Below are positions 45,446-53,082 of a stretch of 54,412 nucleotides of DNA, in pieces; positions within the stretch are counted from its first letter, which is position 1, and every line of letters begins with the position of its first letter. The translations under genes and the position numbers were made by a program. This DNA comes from Planctomycetaceae bacterium. Its GTDB lineage: Bacteria > Planctomycetota > Planctomycetia > Pirellulales > Thermoguttaceae. A model generated the notes under the pieces. It did not search any database. It was given only the letters and a program-made list of their open reading frames with translations, and was not told the origin of the DNA. The stretch covers positions 1 to 54,412 of the forward strand of contig JAJFVC010000058.1 of NCBI GenBank assembly GCA_021372005.1, read 5' to 3'.

Positions 45446-45723
45446 AGTGAGCGATTAGGGGGTTTAGGGGCGGACGATTGGGACGGTTCGGCGGCGGCGT
45501 ACGATTCGATTTCTTCGAGGAAGGCCATCGTTTCGCGGGCCTCGGCCTCGTCGATCCGACTCAACGCGAACCCGACGTGGACCAACACGTAGTCGCCCAC
45601 TCGGACCTCGGGCGTGTAGGACAAGCAGACGTTTTTGACGATGCCGCCGAACTCGACCTTGCCCATCGGCAGGCCGTTCTGCTGATCGATTTCAATCACT
45701 TGACCGGGGATTCCCAAACACAT
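45442..45723 (-). CDS. hypC: [NiFe] hydrogenase maturation chaperone HypC
   Basis: A 93-residue protein beginning with the diagnostic MCLGIPGQV, whose Cys2 binds iron carried with HypD and contacts the hydrogenase large-subunit precursor. The beta-barrel part ([21 protein letters not shown]) is typical. The C-terminal Ser/Pro-rich tail is longer than usual. It sits four bases after hypF and overlaps hypD by four bases. Confidence 0.94.
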   Translation of the reverse strand: MCLGIPGQVIEIDQQNGLPMGKVEFGGIVKNVCLSYTPEVRVGDYVLVHVGFALSRIDEAEARETMAFLEEIESYAAAEPSQSSAPKPPNRSL

Positions 45724-45727
45724 GATG

Positions 45728-48097
45728 TCAAGGCACGGAGAGGTTCTGTGACGGCTGGAGGGCGAGCCACGCTTGGCCCAGCGACAGACCGCCGTCGCCC
45801 GGCGGCGTCTGACTTTGAGTATACACCAAGAAACCCTCGGCCGACAGTCGGTCGCGGACCTTCTCGGCGAGCAGGACGTTTTGAAAACACCCGCCGCCGA
45901 GCACGATCGGCAGCCCGCGACCCAACGCAACCGCCGTCCGTGCGGCCATTTCGGCCAAACCGTTGTGAAATTTCGCACTGATGCGCCCGACCGACACGCC
46001 AGCCCGACGATCGGCCAGCACGCCGTAGATCATCGGGGCCCAATCGATGACCGCCGGCGCGGACGGGTCGCCCTGTTCCAACGGCATCGGGTAGGCGTCC
46101 GTTTCAGTGGGATCGGCCGCGAACTCGAGCGCCATCGCCGCCTGGCCCTCGAAACTGATCACCGGCGGCAATCCGCAAAGGGCCGCCACGGCGTCGAACA
46201 GCCGCCCCATGCTGCTGGTCCGCGGCGCGTTGAGCCCGCGTCGAATCGCCGTCAACAGCGTCGAGAGCTCTTGCGGCGAGAACCACTCGGCCGCCAACGG
46301 CGCTGACTGATCGCCGAACAACTCGAACAGCAATCCCAACGCAGAGCGTCGCGGCTGCCGAGCCGCACGGTCGCCGCCGGGCAACGCGAACGTCCGCAGA
46401 TGCGCCGCCCGGCGATAAGTCGCCTCCTGACACAAAAGCGTTTCGCCGCCCCAGATCGTGCCGTCGGGGCCGTAGCCGGTGCCGTCCCAGCAAAACGCCA
46501 ACACCGGCCCTTGGAGTCCGTGTTCGGCCATGCACGAGGCGGCGTGGGCGTGATGATGCTGCACGGTCAGCAGCGGCACGCTCCACCGCGAGGCCAACTG
46601 CCGGGCGTAAAGCGTCGACGCGTAGTCCGGATGCAAATCACAAGCGACCGCCTCCGGCACGACGTGGAAAAACGCCGTCAGATCGTCGATCGCGCGGCGA
46701 AACACCTCGACGCTGGCCAACCCGTCCAAATCGCCGATATGCGAGCCGAGCACCACGTCGACCGACGCGGAGGCGGACGAAAGCGCAAGGGCCACGGTGT
46801 TTTTTAGATGCCCCCCGACGGCCAACACGGTCGGATGACGCGAGACGGCCAGCGTCAGCCGGATCGGCCGTGGCGCAAACCCTCGCGCACGACGTAGCAC
46901 CTGAACGCCGCTCGGCCCGACCCGCACGACCGAGTCGTCCACCGGACGCGCGATCGGCCGATCGTGGGTCAGCAACACATCGGCGATCGGCCCGAGCCGC
47001 TCCAATGCGTCTTGCGTATCAGTGGCCATCGGTTCGTCCGACAGATTGCCGCTGGTGCAGACGATCGGCCGCCGCAGGGCGTCCATCAACAACCAGTGCA
47101 GCGGCGTGTAGGGCAGTAGGACGCCAAGATACGGATTGCCCGGAGCCAGCAAAGTGGAGAGCGGAGAGTGGAGAGTGGAGAGTGACGGTGTTGCGACGTT
47201 TTTCTTTTTCAGCAGGACGATGGGCGCTCTTGCGGACGCCAACTCGGCAGCCTCCAGCTCGGACACTTGGCAGCAGCTCCGCACGTCGTCCAGCCCGCGG
47301 AACATGAGCGCGAACGGACGGTCAGGCCGACGCTTTCGTCGTCGCAATCGCGCAACGGCCTCGTCCGACGTGGCGTCGACCAGCAGTTGAAATCCGCCGA
47401 GCCCTTTCAATGCGACAATCCGACCTTCCCGGATCGCCTCGACCGCCGCCTGCAACGCCGACGCACCCGCGGCCAGCGTCCGACCGTCGGCGGCCAACAG
47501 TTGCAGCGACGGTCCGCACCGGGGACAAGCGATCGGCTGGGCGTGGAATCGTCGGTCCCCCGGGTTTTCGTACTCCAAGCGGCACGCCTCGCACATCGCA
47601 AAACCGGACATCGTTGTGCCGGCCCGATCGTAGGGCAGCCGCTCGAGGATCGACCAGCGCGGCCCGCAATGGGTGCAGTTCGTAAACGGATAACCAAACC
47701 GCCGCTCCGCCGGGTCGCGTAACTCGGCCAAGCATTGCTCGCACGTGGCCAGGTCGGCCGGAATCGTCGGACGTGGCTCGGCGGCCTCTCGGCTACTGCG
47801 AATCTGGAACACGGCCGATTCGTCGTTCGCATCGAGAATGGGAATCTCTCGGACGTCGATCGCTTCGATACGAGACTGCGGCGGCGCGTCGGCGCGCAGC
47901 CGCGCGACAAACGCATCGAATGCGGACGCCGGGCCCTGGACCTCGATCTCGACTCGGTCGGACTGGTTGCGTACCCAACCGCGAAGGCCGCAACCGGTGG
48001 CCGCCTGATAGACGAACGGCCGAAACCCTACGCCCTGCACAACGCCTCGGACGGCCAGCGACCATCGACGAACCGGATTTTCCGAAGGCCGTTTCAT
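45728..48097 (-). CDS. hypF: Carbamoyltransferase HypF
   Basis: A 789-residue protein that makes the cyanide precursor for [NiFe] hydrogenases by activating carbamoyl phosphate and loading it onto HypE. Domains in order: acylphosphatase-like (RGVVQGVGFRPFVYQ), two zinc-finger motifs with paired cysteines (TCEQC, CTHCG, CEAC, CPRCG), the YrdC-like domain (IVALKGLGGFQLLVDA) and the Kae1-like carbamoyltransferase domain (VQHHHAHAASCMAEHG, FCWDGTGYGPDGTIWGGE, GGCFQN). A short heptamer tandem repeat encodes SLSTLHSPLSTL inside the YrdC part. First gene of hypFCDE; divergent from a QueD-like gene. Confidence 0.95.
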   Translation of the reverse strand: MKRPSENPVRRWSLAVRGVVQGVGFRPFVYQAATGCGLRGWVRNQSDRVEIEVQGPASAFDAFVARLRADAPPQSRIEAIDVREIPILDANDESAVFQIRSSREAAEPRPTIPADLATCEQCLAELRDPAERRFGYPFTNCTHCGPRWSILERLPYDRAGTTMSGFAMCEACRLEYENPGDRRFHAQPIACPRCGPSLQLLAADGRTLAAGASALQAAVEAIREGRIVALKGLGGFQLLVDATSDEAVARLRRRKRRPDRPFALMFRGLDDVRSCCQVSELEAAELASARAPIVLLKKKNVATPSLSTLHSPLSTLLAPGNPYLGVLLPYTPLHWLLMDALRRPIVCTSGNLSDEPMATDTQDALERLGPIADVLLTHDRPIARPVDDSVVRVGPSGVQVLRRARGFAPRPIRLTLAVSRHPTVLAVGGHLKNTVALALSSASASVDVVLGSHIGDLDGLASVEVFRRAIDDLTAFFHVVPEAVACDLHPDYASTLYARQLASRWSVPLLTVQHHHAHAASCMAEHGLQGPVLAFCWDGTGYGPDGTIWGGETLLCQEATYRRAAHLRTFALPGGDRAARQPRRSALGLLFELFGDQSAPLAAEWFSPQELSTLLTAIRRGLNAPRTSSMGRLFDAVAALCGLPPVISFEGQAAMALEFAADPTETDAYPMPLEQGDPSAPAVIDWAPMIYGVLADRRAGVSVGRISAKFHNGLAEMAARTAVALGRGLPIVLGGGCFQNVLLAEKVRDRLSAEGFLVYTQSQTPPGDGGLSLGQAWLALQPSQNLSVP
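47154..47181. repeat. In-frame heptamer tandem repeat inside hypF
   Basis: Four consecutive copies of GTGGAGA (one with T replaced by C) lie within hypF. Twenty-one bases equal three repeat units and seven codons, giving SLSTLHSPLSTL on the minus strand without breaking the frame. Confidence 0.8.
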
Positions 48098-48217
48098 GGG
48101 CCAGACGCCCCCCGTGTGCTCGCATCCACGCCCGCAACGTTCCCAAAACTGTCGCAAGCTCCCACATTTCAATGTACGTCGCCGGAAGCCCCAACGAAAG
48201 TGGTCCGCAGTGGTCGG

Positions 48218-48246
48218 TTGACCGGCGGCGACGGTTGCTCTACGAT
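48218..48246 (+). promoter_or_regulatory. Sigma70-type promoter of the QueD-like gene
   Basis: TTGACC (48218-48223), a 17-base spacer and TACGAT (48241-48246). Transcription would start near 48252-48254, on the second of two in-frame ATG codons, predicting a leaderless mRNA. Confidence 0.5.
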
Positions 48247-48253
48247 GGAGACC

Positions 48254-48670
48254 ATGTTCAGTGTCCTGCGAGAAATCCACTTTTGTTACGGCCACCGCCT
48301 GTTGAATTACTCGGGCAAGTGTCGCCATCTGCACGGCCACAACGGGCGCGTGGTGCTCGCGTTCAAAACGTCCGGGCTCGACGCCCAGGGCATGGTGCTG
48401 GATTTTTCGGCCATCAAACGCGGCGTGAACGGCTGGATCGACGAAAATCTCGACCACCGGATGATTCTCCAGCGAGGCGACCCGGCCGGTCCGGCGCTAG
48501 AACAACTCGGCGAGCCGCTCTTTCTGATGGACTCCCCTCCGACGGCGGAAAACCTCGCCCGACTGATCTACGACGCGGCCCGACAGTTGGGATTTCCGGT
48601 GGTCGACGTACGTTTGTGGGAAACGCCGCAGTGCTGCGCGAGATATTCGTCGAGCGGCGCCGAGGCGTGA
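48254..48670 (+). CDS. queD: 6-pyruvoyl-tetrahydropterin synthase / QueD-like protein
   Basis: A 138-residue protein of the tunnelling fold. Zinc ligands are the His of IHFCYGHRL and the pair in CRHLHGHNG, with the catalytic Cys just before; LDHRMILQ and SPPTAENLARLIY supply the other conserved parts. It probably makes 6-carboxy-tetrahydropterin for queuosine, or acts on dihydroneopterin triphosphate from FolE. I prefer the ATG at 48254 over 48245, because the -10 box overlaps the earlier codon. Divergent from hypF. Confidence 0.85.
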   Translation: MFSVLREIHFCYGHRLLNYSGKCRHLHGHNGRVVLAFKTSGLDAQGMVLDFSAIKRGVNGWIDENLDHRMILQRGDPAGPALEQLGEPLFLMDSPPTAENLARLIYDAARQLGFPVVDVRLWETPQCCARYSSSGAEA

Positions 48671-48760
48671 GCGTTCCACCTTGTGGGCTGACGGAAATCC
48701 GCTATAATACGGAGCTGTGCTGTTTTGCTGAGCCCTATTTCGACCGTTTTGAAGGATTGA

Positions 48761-48901
48761 ATGGTTATGGGAACCCGTCCTCGCACCAGTTTTGTGATGA
48801 AGCTGAAGCGCCGTCGTTGTCCGAAGTGCGGCGGCCAGATCAACTCGCAGCGGACCCGTTGCAAGCGGTGTCACGAGTTGCAGGGCCGGCCGAAGAAGTA
48901 A
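48761..48901 (+). CDS. Small zinc-ribbon protein (46 aa)
   Basis: A short gene: MVMGTRPRTSFVMKLKRRR, then CPKCGG and CKRCHE, ending LQGRPKK. Two CxxC pairs 13 residues apart in a very basic protein suggest a zinc ribbon binding RNA or DNA, ribosomal-protein-like in character. GAAGGA precedes the ATG at 48761; a second ATG at 48767 is also possible. Function not known. It follows the QueD-like gene by 90 bases. Confidence 0.7.
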   Translation: MVMGTRPRTSFVMKLKRRRCPKCGGQINSQRTRCKRCHELQGRPKK

Positions 48902-49533
48902 TCACGTCCGACGGCGTCACAACGGGTTTCTGGCGACCTGATGCCGTTGGGGGCTGCGCGGCATGCGTGATCGAACGGTTTCCTCTCTAAATTCTGCCTG
49001 CGGCGCGAATCCGCTCGGGCTGTCGGCGACGTTTCGCCCGCTTTCTACCGCTTGGACAGACGCCAAGCCTCCGTCGATGCGGGTTTTGCCCAGGATAAGT
49101 CTTCTTCAGATTCCCCGCTTTTGGGCTACTGCGGTCGGGATTCGGGTGCTGCGGACGAGCCAAGCTGGCGAAAGTTTTCTGTTTGGCGAACGCTTCTGGT
49201 GTAAAAAACACTGGTTGGTCGGCCTTACGGTCGCTGTATTTTCACTGGCTTGCGCTTGTGGAAATCTTTGCGCCAAAGGAGCAGTAAACCTTTTACTGGA
49301 AATACGTTACGTTCGCTCAAGCGTGCTTCCAGAAGCGGTCGATACGGTTAGTGACCCTTAAGTCAATGATGCGTGCCATGGTGGCACGTCTCGAGGGCGC
49401 GTCAGGCAACCGGATCGGGTAGGAATCGAACCAAGGATTGGTTCGACGGCCCTGGCGCAGTACACCGTATGAACTGCAAGGGAAGACCCAATTCCCTGTT
49501 CCTTGCGGTTCACTGTAAAGGAGTTGTGGCTCA
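48902..49533. other. Long non-coding interval with structured leader
   Basis: No convincing gene; an open frame at 48963-49361 lacks a ribosome-binding site and family character. The right part holds three inverted repeats: CGTGCCA-TGG-TGGCACG (49372-49388), TCGAACCA-AGGAT-TGGTTCGA (49426-49446) and a compound stem at 49471-49511. They are probably in the 5' leader of the Cys-rich protein gene. A weak promoter-like pair TTGGTC/TATTTT with a 16-base spacer lies at 49215-49242. A small RNA in this interval cannot be excluded. Confidence 0.5.
49426..49511 (+). promoter_or_regulatory. Tandem leader hairpins of the Cys-rich protein gene
   Basis: The first hairpin is perfect: 8 bp, five-base loop. 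The second is interrupted: GAAC (49471-49474) with GTTC (49508-49511), GCAA with TTGC, and AGGGAA (49479-49484) with TTCCCT (49492-49497). The AAAGGAG ribosome-binding site follows at 49517-49523. Such structures may protect the mRNA or regulate translation. Confidence 0.5.
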
Positions 49534-50346
49534 ATGAGAAGCAAGACGATTTTTGGAGCGCTCCTGGTGAGCGTAGCCCTGTGCAGCCAGGGGTTCGGTT
49601 TGGAACTCCTGGATCGCATGCTTGGGCTGAACTGCGGTGGCTGCGGCGAGTGCAAAGCTTGCGCCAAGGTCGCCTGTTGTGAAAAGGCCTGCCCAAAAGC
49701 CTGTGTTCCGGCTTGCGAAAAGGCCTGCCCGAAAGCTTGCGTTCCGAGTTGTGAGAAGGCTTGCCCGAAGGCTTGCAAACAAGTGATTTGCGAAGAGCCG
49801 AAGTGCAAGAAGTATCATCCGACTCCGGTCCGCGACCTGTTCGACAACATCAAGGATTTGTTTGAAGCCAAGGCCTGCATTTGCGAAGAGCCGAAGGCCT
49901 GCTGCGCCCCGAAGGGCTGCTGCGCTGAGCCGACCAGCTGCGCCAAAGCTTGCCCAAAGGCGTGCGAACCGACTTGCTGCGAGAAGGCTTGCAAAGTGAA
50001 GCATTGCCGCAAGGCGAAGTGCTGCGAGCCGGCTTGCTGCGAGAAGACCTGCGCCAAGGCCTGTGCGCCGGTTTGCTGCGAGAAGGCCCCGAAGTGCCAC
50101 AAGCTGTATCGTCGCCCTGTGCTCGAACTGCTTGAGGACCTGTTCGGAAGCTGCAAGAAGTGCGACACCGGTTGCTGCGAAGCCGCTTGTGGTTGCGGCG
50201 GCGCTGCCCCGGCTACCAAGGCGCCCGCCACCCAGAGCAAGGCTCCGGAAGCGGCTCCGCTGCCTGCGGCTCCCAAGGCGGATCCTTCGGCCTCGATTCA
50301 GAGCCGTGGCATCTACCAAGCTTCCCGCAGCTTGGTCCGCAACTAG
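49534..50346 (+). CDS. Cysteine-rich exported repeat protein
   Basis: A 270-residue protein with a signal peptide (MRSKTIFGALLVSVALCSQG) and about 45 cysteines, near 17 percent. It is modular. Three amphipathic helices (LELLDRMLGL; VRDLFDNIKDLFEA; VLELLEDLFGS) each begin a block of cysteines, and the first two blocks carry repeats of CEKACPKAC and CCEKAC type with Lys and Glu between. The tail is Ala/Pro-rich. It is most likely secreted and disulfide cross-linked, or metal binding. I know no named family. A structured leader, AAAGGAG ten bases upstream, and a strong terminator suggest high expression from a single-gene unit. Confidence 0.85.
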   Translation: MRSKTIFGALLVSVALCSQGFGLELLDRMLGLNCGGCGECKACAKVACCEKACPKACVPACEKACPKACVPSCEKACPKACKQVICEEPKCKKYHPTPVRDLFDNIKDLFEAKACICEEPKACCAPKGCCAEPTSCAKACPKACEPTCCEKACKVKHCRKAKCCEPACCEKTCAKACAPVCCEKAPKCHKLYRRPVLELLEDLFGSCKKCDTGCCEAACGCGGAAPATKAPATQSKAPEAAPLPAAPKADPSASIQSRGIYQASRSLVRN

Positions 50347-50372
50347 GACTTTCCTAACGGAAACCTAATCAT

Positions 50373-50415
50373 GGCCTGCTCGGGATTCGTCCCGGGCAGG
50401 CCTGTTTTGTTTCTT
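50373..50415 (+). terminator. Rho-independent terminator
   Basis: GGCCTGCTCGGG (50373-50384) pairs with CCCGGGCAGGCC (50391-50402) over a six-base loop (12 bp with one G-T pair), followed by a T-rich tract to 50415. It ends the Cys-rich protein gene. Confidence 0.85.
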
Positions 50416-50508
50416 GAGATGTCGTGTGGTTGCTGACCGGCTTCGAAAAGACTATGATAACGGCTGTCGTAAGATCTCCGACGGCCGTCCAACCTTCTCG
50501 GCTTTGGC

Positions 50509-51351
50509 ATGCCCAGTCCCGCCGTACAACCGCTGCTGGCCTTGGTCGCTCCTCACGTCGGAGGGAATCCGACCCAATACGTCTTTGAACGAGCCTTCGC
50601 CCATCACGAACTCGATTGGCGTTACCTGACGTTCGAGATCGAGTTGGAGCGATTCGCCGCGGCCGTCCAAGGCTTGAAATCGTTGGGGTTTCGCGGTGGA
50701 CACTGCGACGGCGTCTTCCAGGAGCATATGTTGGCGTCGGTCGATCAAGCCACCGACACAGCCTCACAGGTCGGCGCCGCCAATGTCGTCGATCGCAACG
50801 GCGACTCGTTGATCGGCGACAACACGGACGGCGCCGCCGTGCTGGCGGCCATGAAACGAATCGGCACGGTCGCAGGCAAGCACGTCGTGTTGTTGGGGGC
50901 GGGCCGCGTCGCGCGCGCCGTCGCCGTCGCATTGGTTTCGGACGGCGTGAATACATTGACTGTGGCCAATCGGTCCGAGAGCCGCGCCGTCGACCTGGCG
51001 AACTTGTTGACCGACCGTTGTTCGCCAACCACGGCCATCTGGTCTGCCGATTTCTTGCCGCCACCGGACGTCGACGTGCTGATCAATGCAACCAGTCTAG
51101 GCGCCGATCCCAAAGATCCCACGATGCCGACCTCGCCGGACGCTTTTCGGCCCGGCCTGCTGGTCGTCGACGTGGCGGCCTATCGCGCTCGAACGCCGTG
51201 GCTGGACGCCGCCGCCCATCGCGGCTGCGCGATCGTCGACGGGCTGACGGTTTTTCTCGAGCAGGCGGCGATCAGTTTTCAACGATGGACGGGCGTGGAG
51301 CCCGACCGCCGAATCATGCGTGAGGCCGCCGAAGAGTTTTTGGGGTTCTAG
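50509..51351 (+). CDS. AroE-like protein lacking the catalytic lysine
   Basis: A 280-residue protein with the shikimate/quinate dehydrogenase fold: an N-terminal substrate domain and an NADP domain with VVLLGAGRVARAVAVAL and VANRSESRA. The Asp of GDNTDG (D107) is kept. However, the 'GxNVTxPxK' motif that supplies the catalytic Lys reads GFRGGHCDGVFQEHM (60-74), with Gln at the Lys position, and the N-terminal SxS substrate site is also missing. It is probably a paralogue with another substrate or a non-catalytic role, not the biosynthetic enzyme. Alone on its strand, downstream of a terminator. Confidence 0.75.
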   Translation: MPSPAVQPLLALVAPHVGGNPTQYVFERAFAHHELDWRYLTFEIELERFAAAVQGLKSLGFRGGHCDGVFQEHMLASVDQATDTASQVGAANVVDRNGDSLIGDNTDGAAVLAAMKRIGTVAGKHVVLLGAGRVARAVAVALVSDGVNTLTVANRSESRAVDLANLLTDRCSPTTAIWSADFLPPPDVDVLINATSLGADPKDPTMPTSPDAFRPGLLVVDVAAYRARTPWLDAAAHRGCAIVDGLTVFLEQAAISFQRWTGVEPDRRIMREAAEEFLGF

Positions 51352-51452
51352 AGTGCGACCCGCTTTGAGGATGCAAACATCGTCTGCGATTTCCCCGACC
51401 GCTGACGATTTTTCAAAATCGGCAACACGACCGAAACGGCGATGTGTTGAAA
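51352..51452. terminator. Possible bidirectional terminator between convergent genes
   Basis: CGATTT-TTCA-AAATCG (51406-51421) is a short AT-rich hairpin between the stops of the AroE-like and glycosyltransferase genes. Weak evidence. Confidence 0.3.
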
Positions 51453-52967
51453 TCAAGCCGCGGCGGCTAAATCGCGGCGGCAATCGTCTTCTTGTGGAAT
51501 CGCGGCATTTTCGCCGACGTCTTCGGTCGAAACGACCGAATCCAACGCTTCCCACAGACGCGGCCCGACCGATTCCATGCTGTTCCAACCGCGCATTTTT
51601 TCGCGAGCACGGCGGGCAAGCCGATCGTAGGCCGCGCGGTCGTATTTGGCCATTTCGTAGCTGCGACGTATTTCCTCGACCAGGGAAGTCCAGACCAGAC
51701 GATGCCAAGTTGTGGTCTTGCGGAACCGGCTGTCGTGCGGAAACGCCGTGGGCTCGGGATGCGAATCAACGACGAAGCCAACGTCCCGATCGAAATAATC
51801 GCCGATCGCCGTGTGGCAAGGCGAGATGCCCGGCCGGCCCGCCGCCAGATAGTTCAACAACGGCAGGCAGTTTCCTTCGGCTCTGGTGGTCGTCACGTAA
51901 TAGGTCGTGGCGCGGGCCAATTCCAACAGTTGTTCCTCGGTGAGAAAATCGCCAACAACGACGACTTTGCAACGATGCGGAATGCCGGATCGCCGATAGC
52001 CCTCGTACACCCTCCCCACCCAATTGGGATCGATCACCTTGAGCACCAACGTGGCGTCCTCACAGTCTCTCAGCGCCCAGAGGAAGCCGGTCAACAGGTC
52101 GCCCCAGTTCTTACGATAGTCGGGCGGATTAAAAATGCTCGTATAAACCACGCCCGACAATTCGGCTTGGGAACAAGCCCCCGTGGTGGCCGTCGTCGCA
52201 TCCGAACAAGTGCGAGCAGCTCGCCACGCCGTCAATCCGCCATCACAGGCCCCTTTGGCCGCGAGACAGAAACGATGGAGCGGAGTCCGCTTCAAGCTCC
52301 GACGATACGCCGCGCACAACGCCTTCCGAATAGACTTCAGCGAAAATCGCGACGAACGGGGACCTCCGGAAGATGAGGCCGTCTCTTCAGAACCGTCCCA
52401 CACGGTGGGCGTACGAAAAGTCAGCCCGCAACAGTTGATCGTCGTGACGACGTCCGAACGCCAAAGCGGAATCTGAAAATATGCGTCGGGCGTCGGCACC
52501 TGCACGATTTGGATTGGCGTCCGAACACCCGCTCGTTGAAACGCGTCGGCCGTGAACGGTCCGCCCACGACCAGCGCGTCGCAACGTCGCGCCGTCTCGA
52601 CCCAGTTGTTCTGCGGGTTGCCGTCAAACACGTGATTGGGAACGTCCGGATACTCCCACGCGGGCACAACGATGTTCGGCGCGTCGTCCGCAAAACAGAC
52701 GTCCTGCAACGGCAAAAAACTGAGATGGACCGGCGTATAGCCTCGGGCACGCATTTGCGCGACTGCTTGCGGAAGTTCCTCGCGCGACACCACCAGCAGC
52801 TTTCCCCAAGACTTGATCAACGGGGCAAAAAGCTGGACGACGAAATCGTAGGAATAGCCGGGCACGCCCACGTTTTTTCCGTTCGGCGCGCCGGTGCAAT
52901 ACGAAGTGACGATGACCGCTCGTCGATCACCGGACGCCCAACAACCCGAATGCGCAACAACACCCAT
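51453..52967 (-). CDS. Glycosyltransferase (GT4-like)
   Basis: A protein of about 504 residues with a two-domain GT-B layout. The C-terminal half has the recognisable nucleotide-sugar part: GVVYTSIFNPPDYRKNW, LVLKVIDPNWVGRVYEG, VVVGDFLTEEQLLELARATT and EGNCLPLLNYLAAGRPGISP, which matches the 'E..g.p..EaMa.G.P' signature in modified form. A middle insert (residues about 210-270) is Ser/Arg-rich. Three possible starts exist; ATG at 52967 has AGGAG nine bases upstream, while 52997 is the earliest. It probably builds a surface polysaccharide with the neighbouring methyltransferase and sulfotransferase genes. Confidence 0.8.
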   Translation of the reverse strand: MGVVAHSGCWASGDRRAVIVTSYCTGAPNGKNVGVPGYSYDFVVQLFAPLIKSWGKLLVVSREELPQAVAQMRARGYTPVHLSFLPLQDVCFADDAPNIVVPAWEYPDVPNHVFDGNPQNNWVETARRCDALVVGGPFTADAFQRAGVRTPIQIVQVPTPDAYFQIPLWRSDVVTTINCCGLTFRTPTVWDGSEETASSSGGPRSSRFSLKSIRKALCAAYRRSLKRTPLHRFCLAAKGACDGGLTAWRAARTCSDATTATTGACSQAELSGVVYTSIFNPPDYRKNWGDLLTGFLWALRDCEDATLVLKVIDPNWVGRVYEGYRRSGIPHRCKVVVVGDFLTEEQLLELARATTYYVTTTRAEGNCLPLLNYLAAGRPGISPCHTAIGDYFDRDVGFVVDSHPEPTAFPHDSRFRKTTTWHRLVWTSLVEEIRRSYEMAKYDRAAYDRLARRAREKMRGWNSMESVGPRLWEALDSVVSTEDVGENAAIPQEDDCRRDLAAAA

Positions 52968-53082
52968 TCTCATTCGCTCCTGCGTTACGATGCCCATCCG
53001 CAGAAAAATCCGTGTATCCTAGTTGAAAAACGAAATCCAACAACGACGCAAGCATGCTCCCCGCACGGCAACATGATCACCC

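Noticed and set aside
44363..45592. 409-residue plus-strand frame across hypD
   Set aside because: Shadow of hypD, whose motifs are unambiguous on the minus strand.
47773..48990. 405-residue plus-strand frame across hypF start, queD and the zinc-ribbon gene
   Set aside because: Overlaps three better supported genes in other frames and has shadow composition.
48963..49361. Possible 132-residue gene in the long intergenic interval
   Set aside because: No ribosome-binding site, irregular composition and no domain; left as non-coding.
49421..49450. tRNA-like AATCGAACC string
   Set aside because: It is one arm of a simple hairpin; no acceptor, D or anticodon stem can be folded around it.
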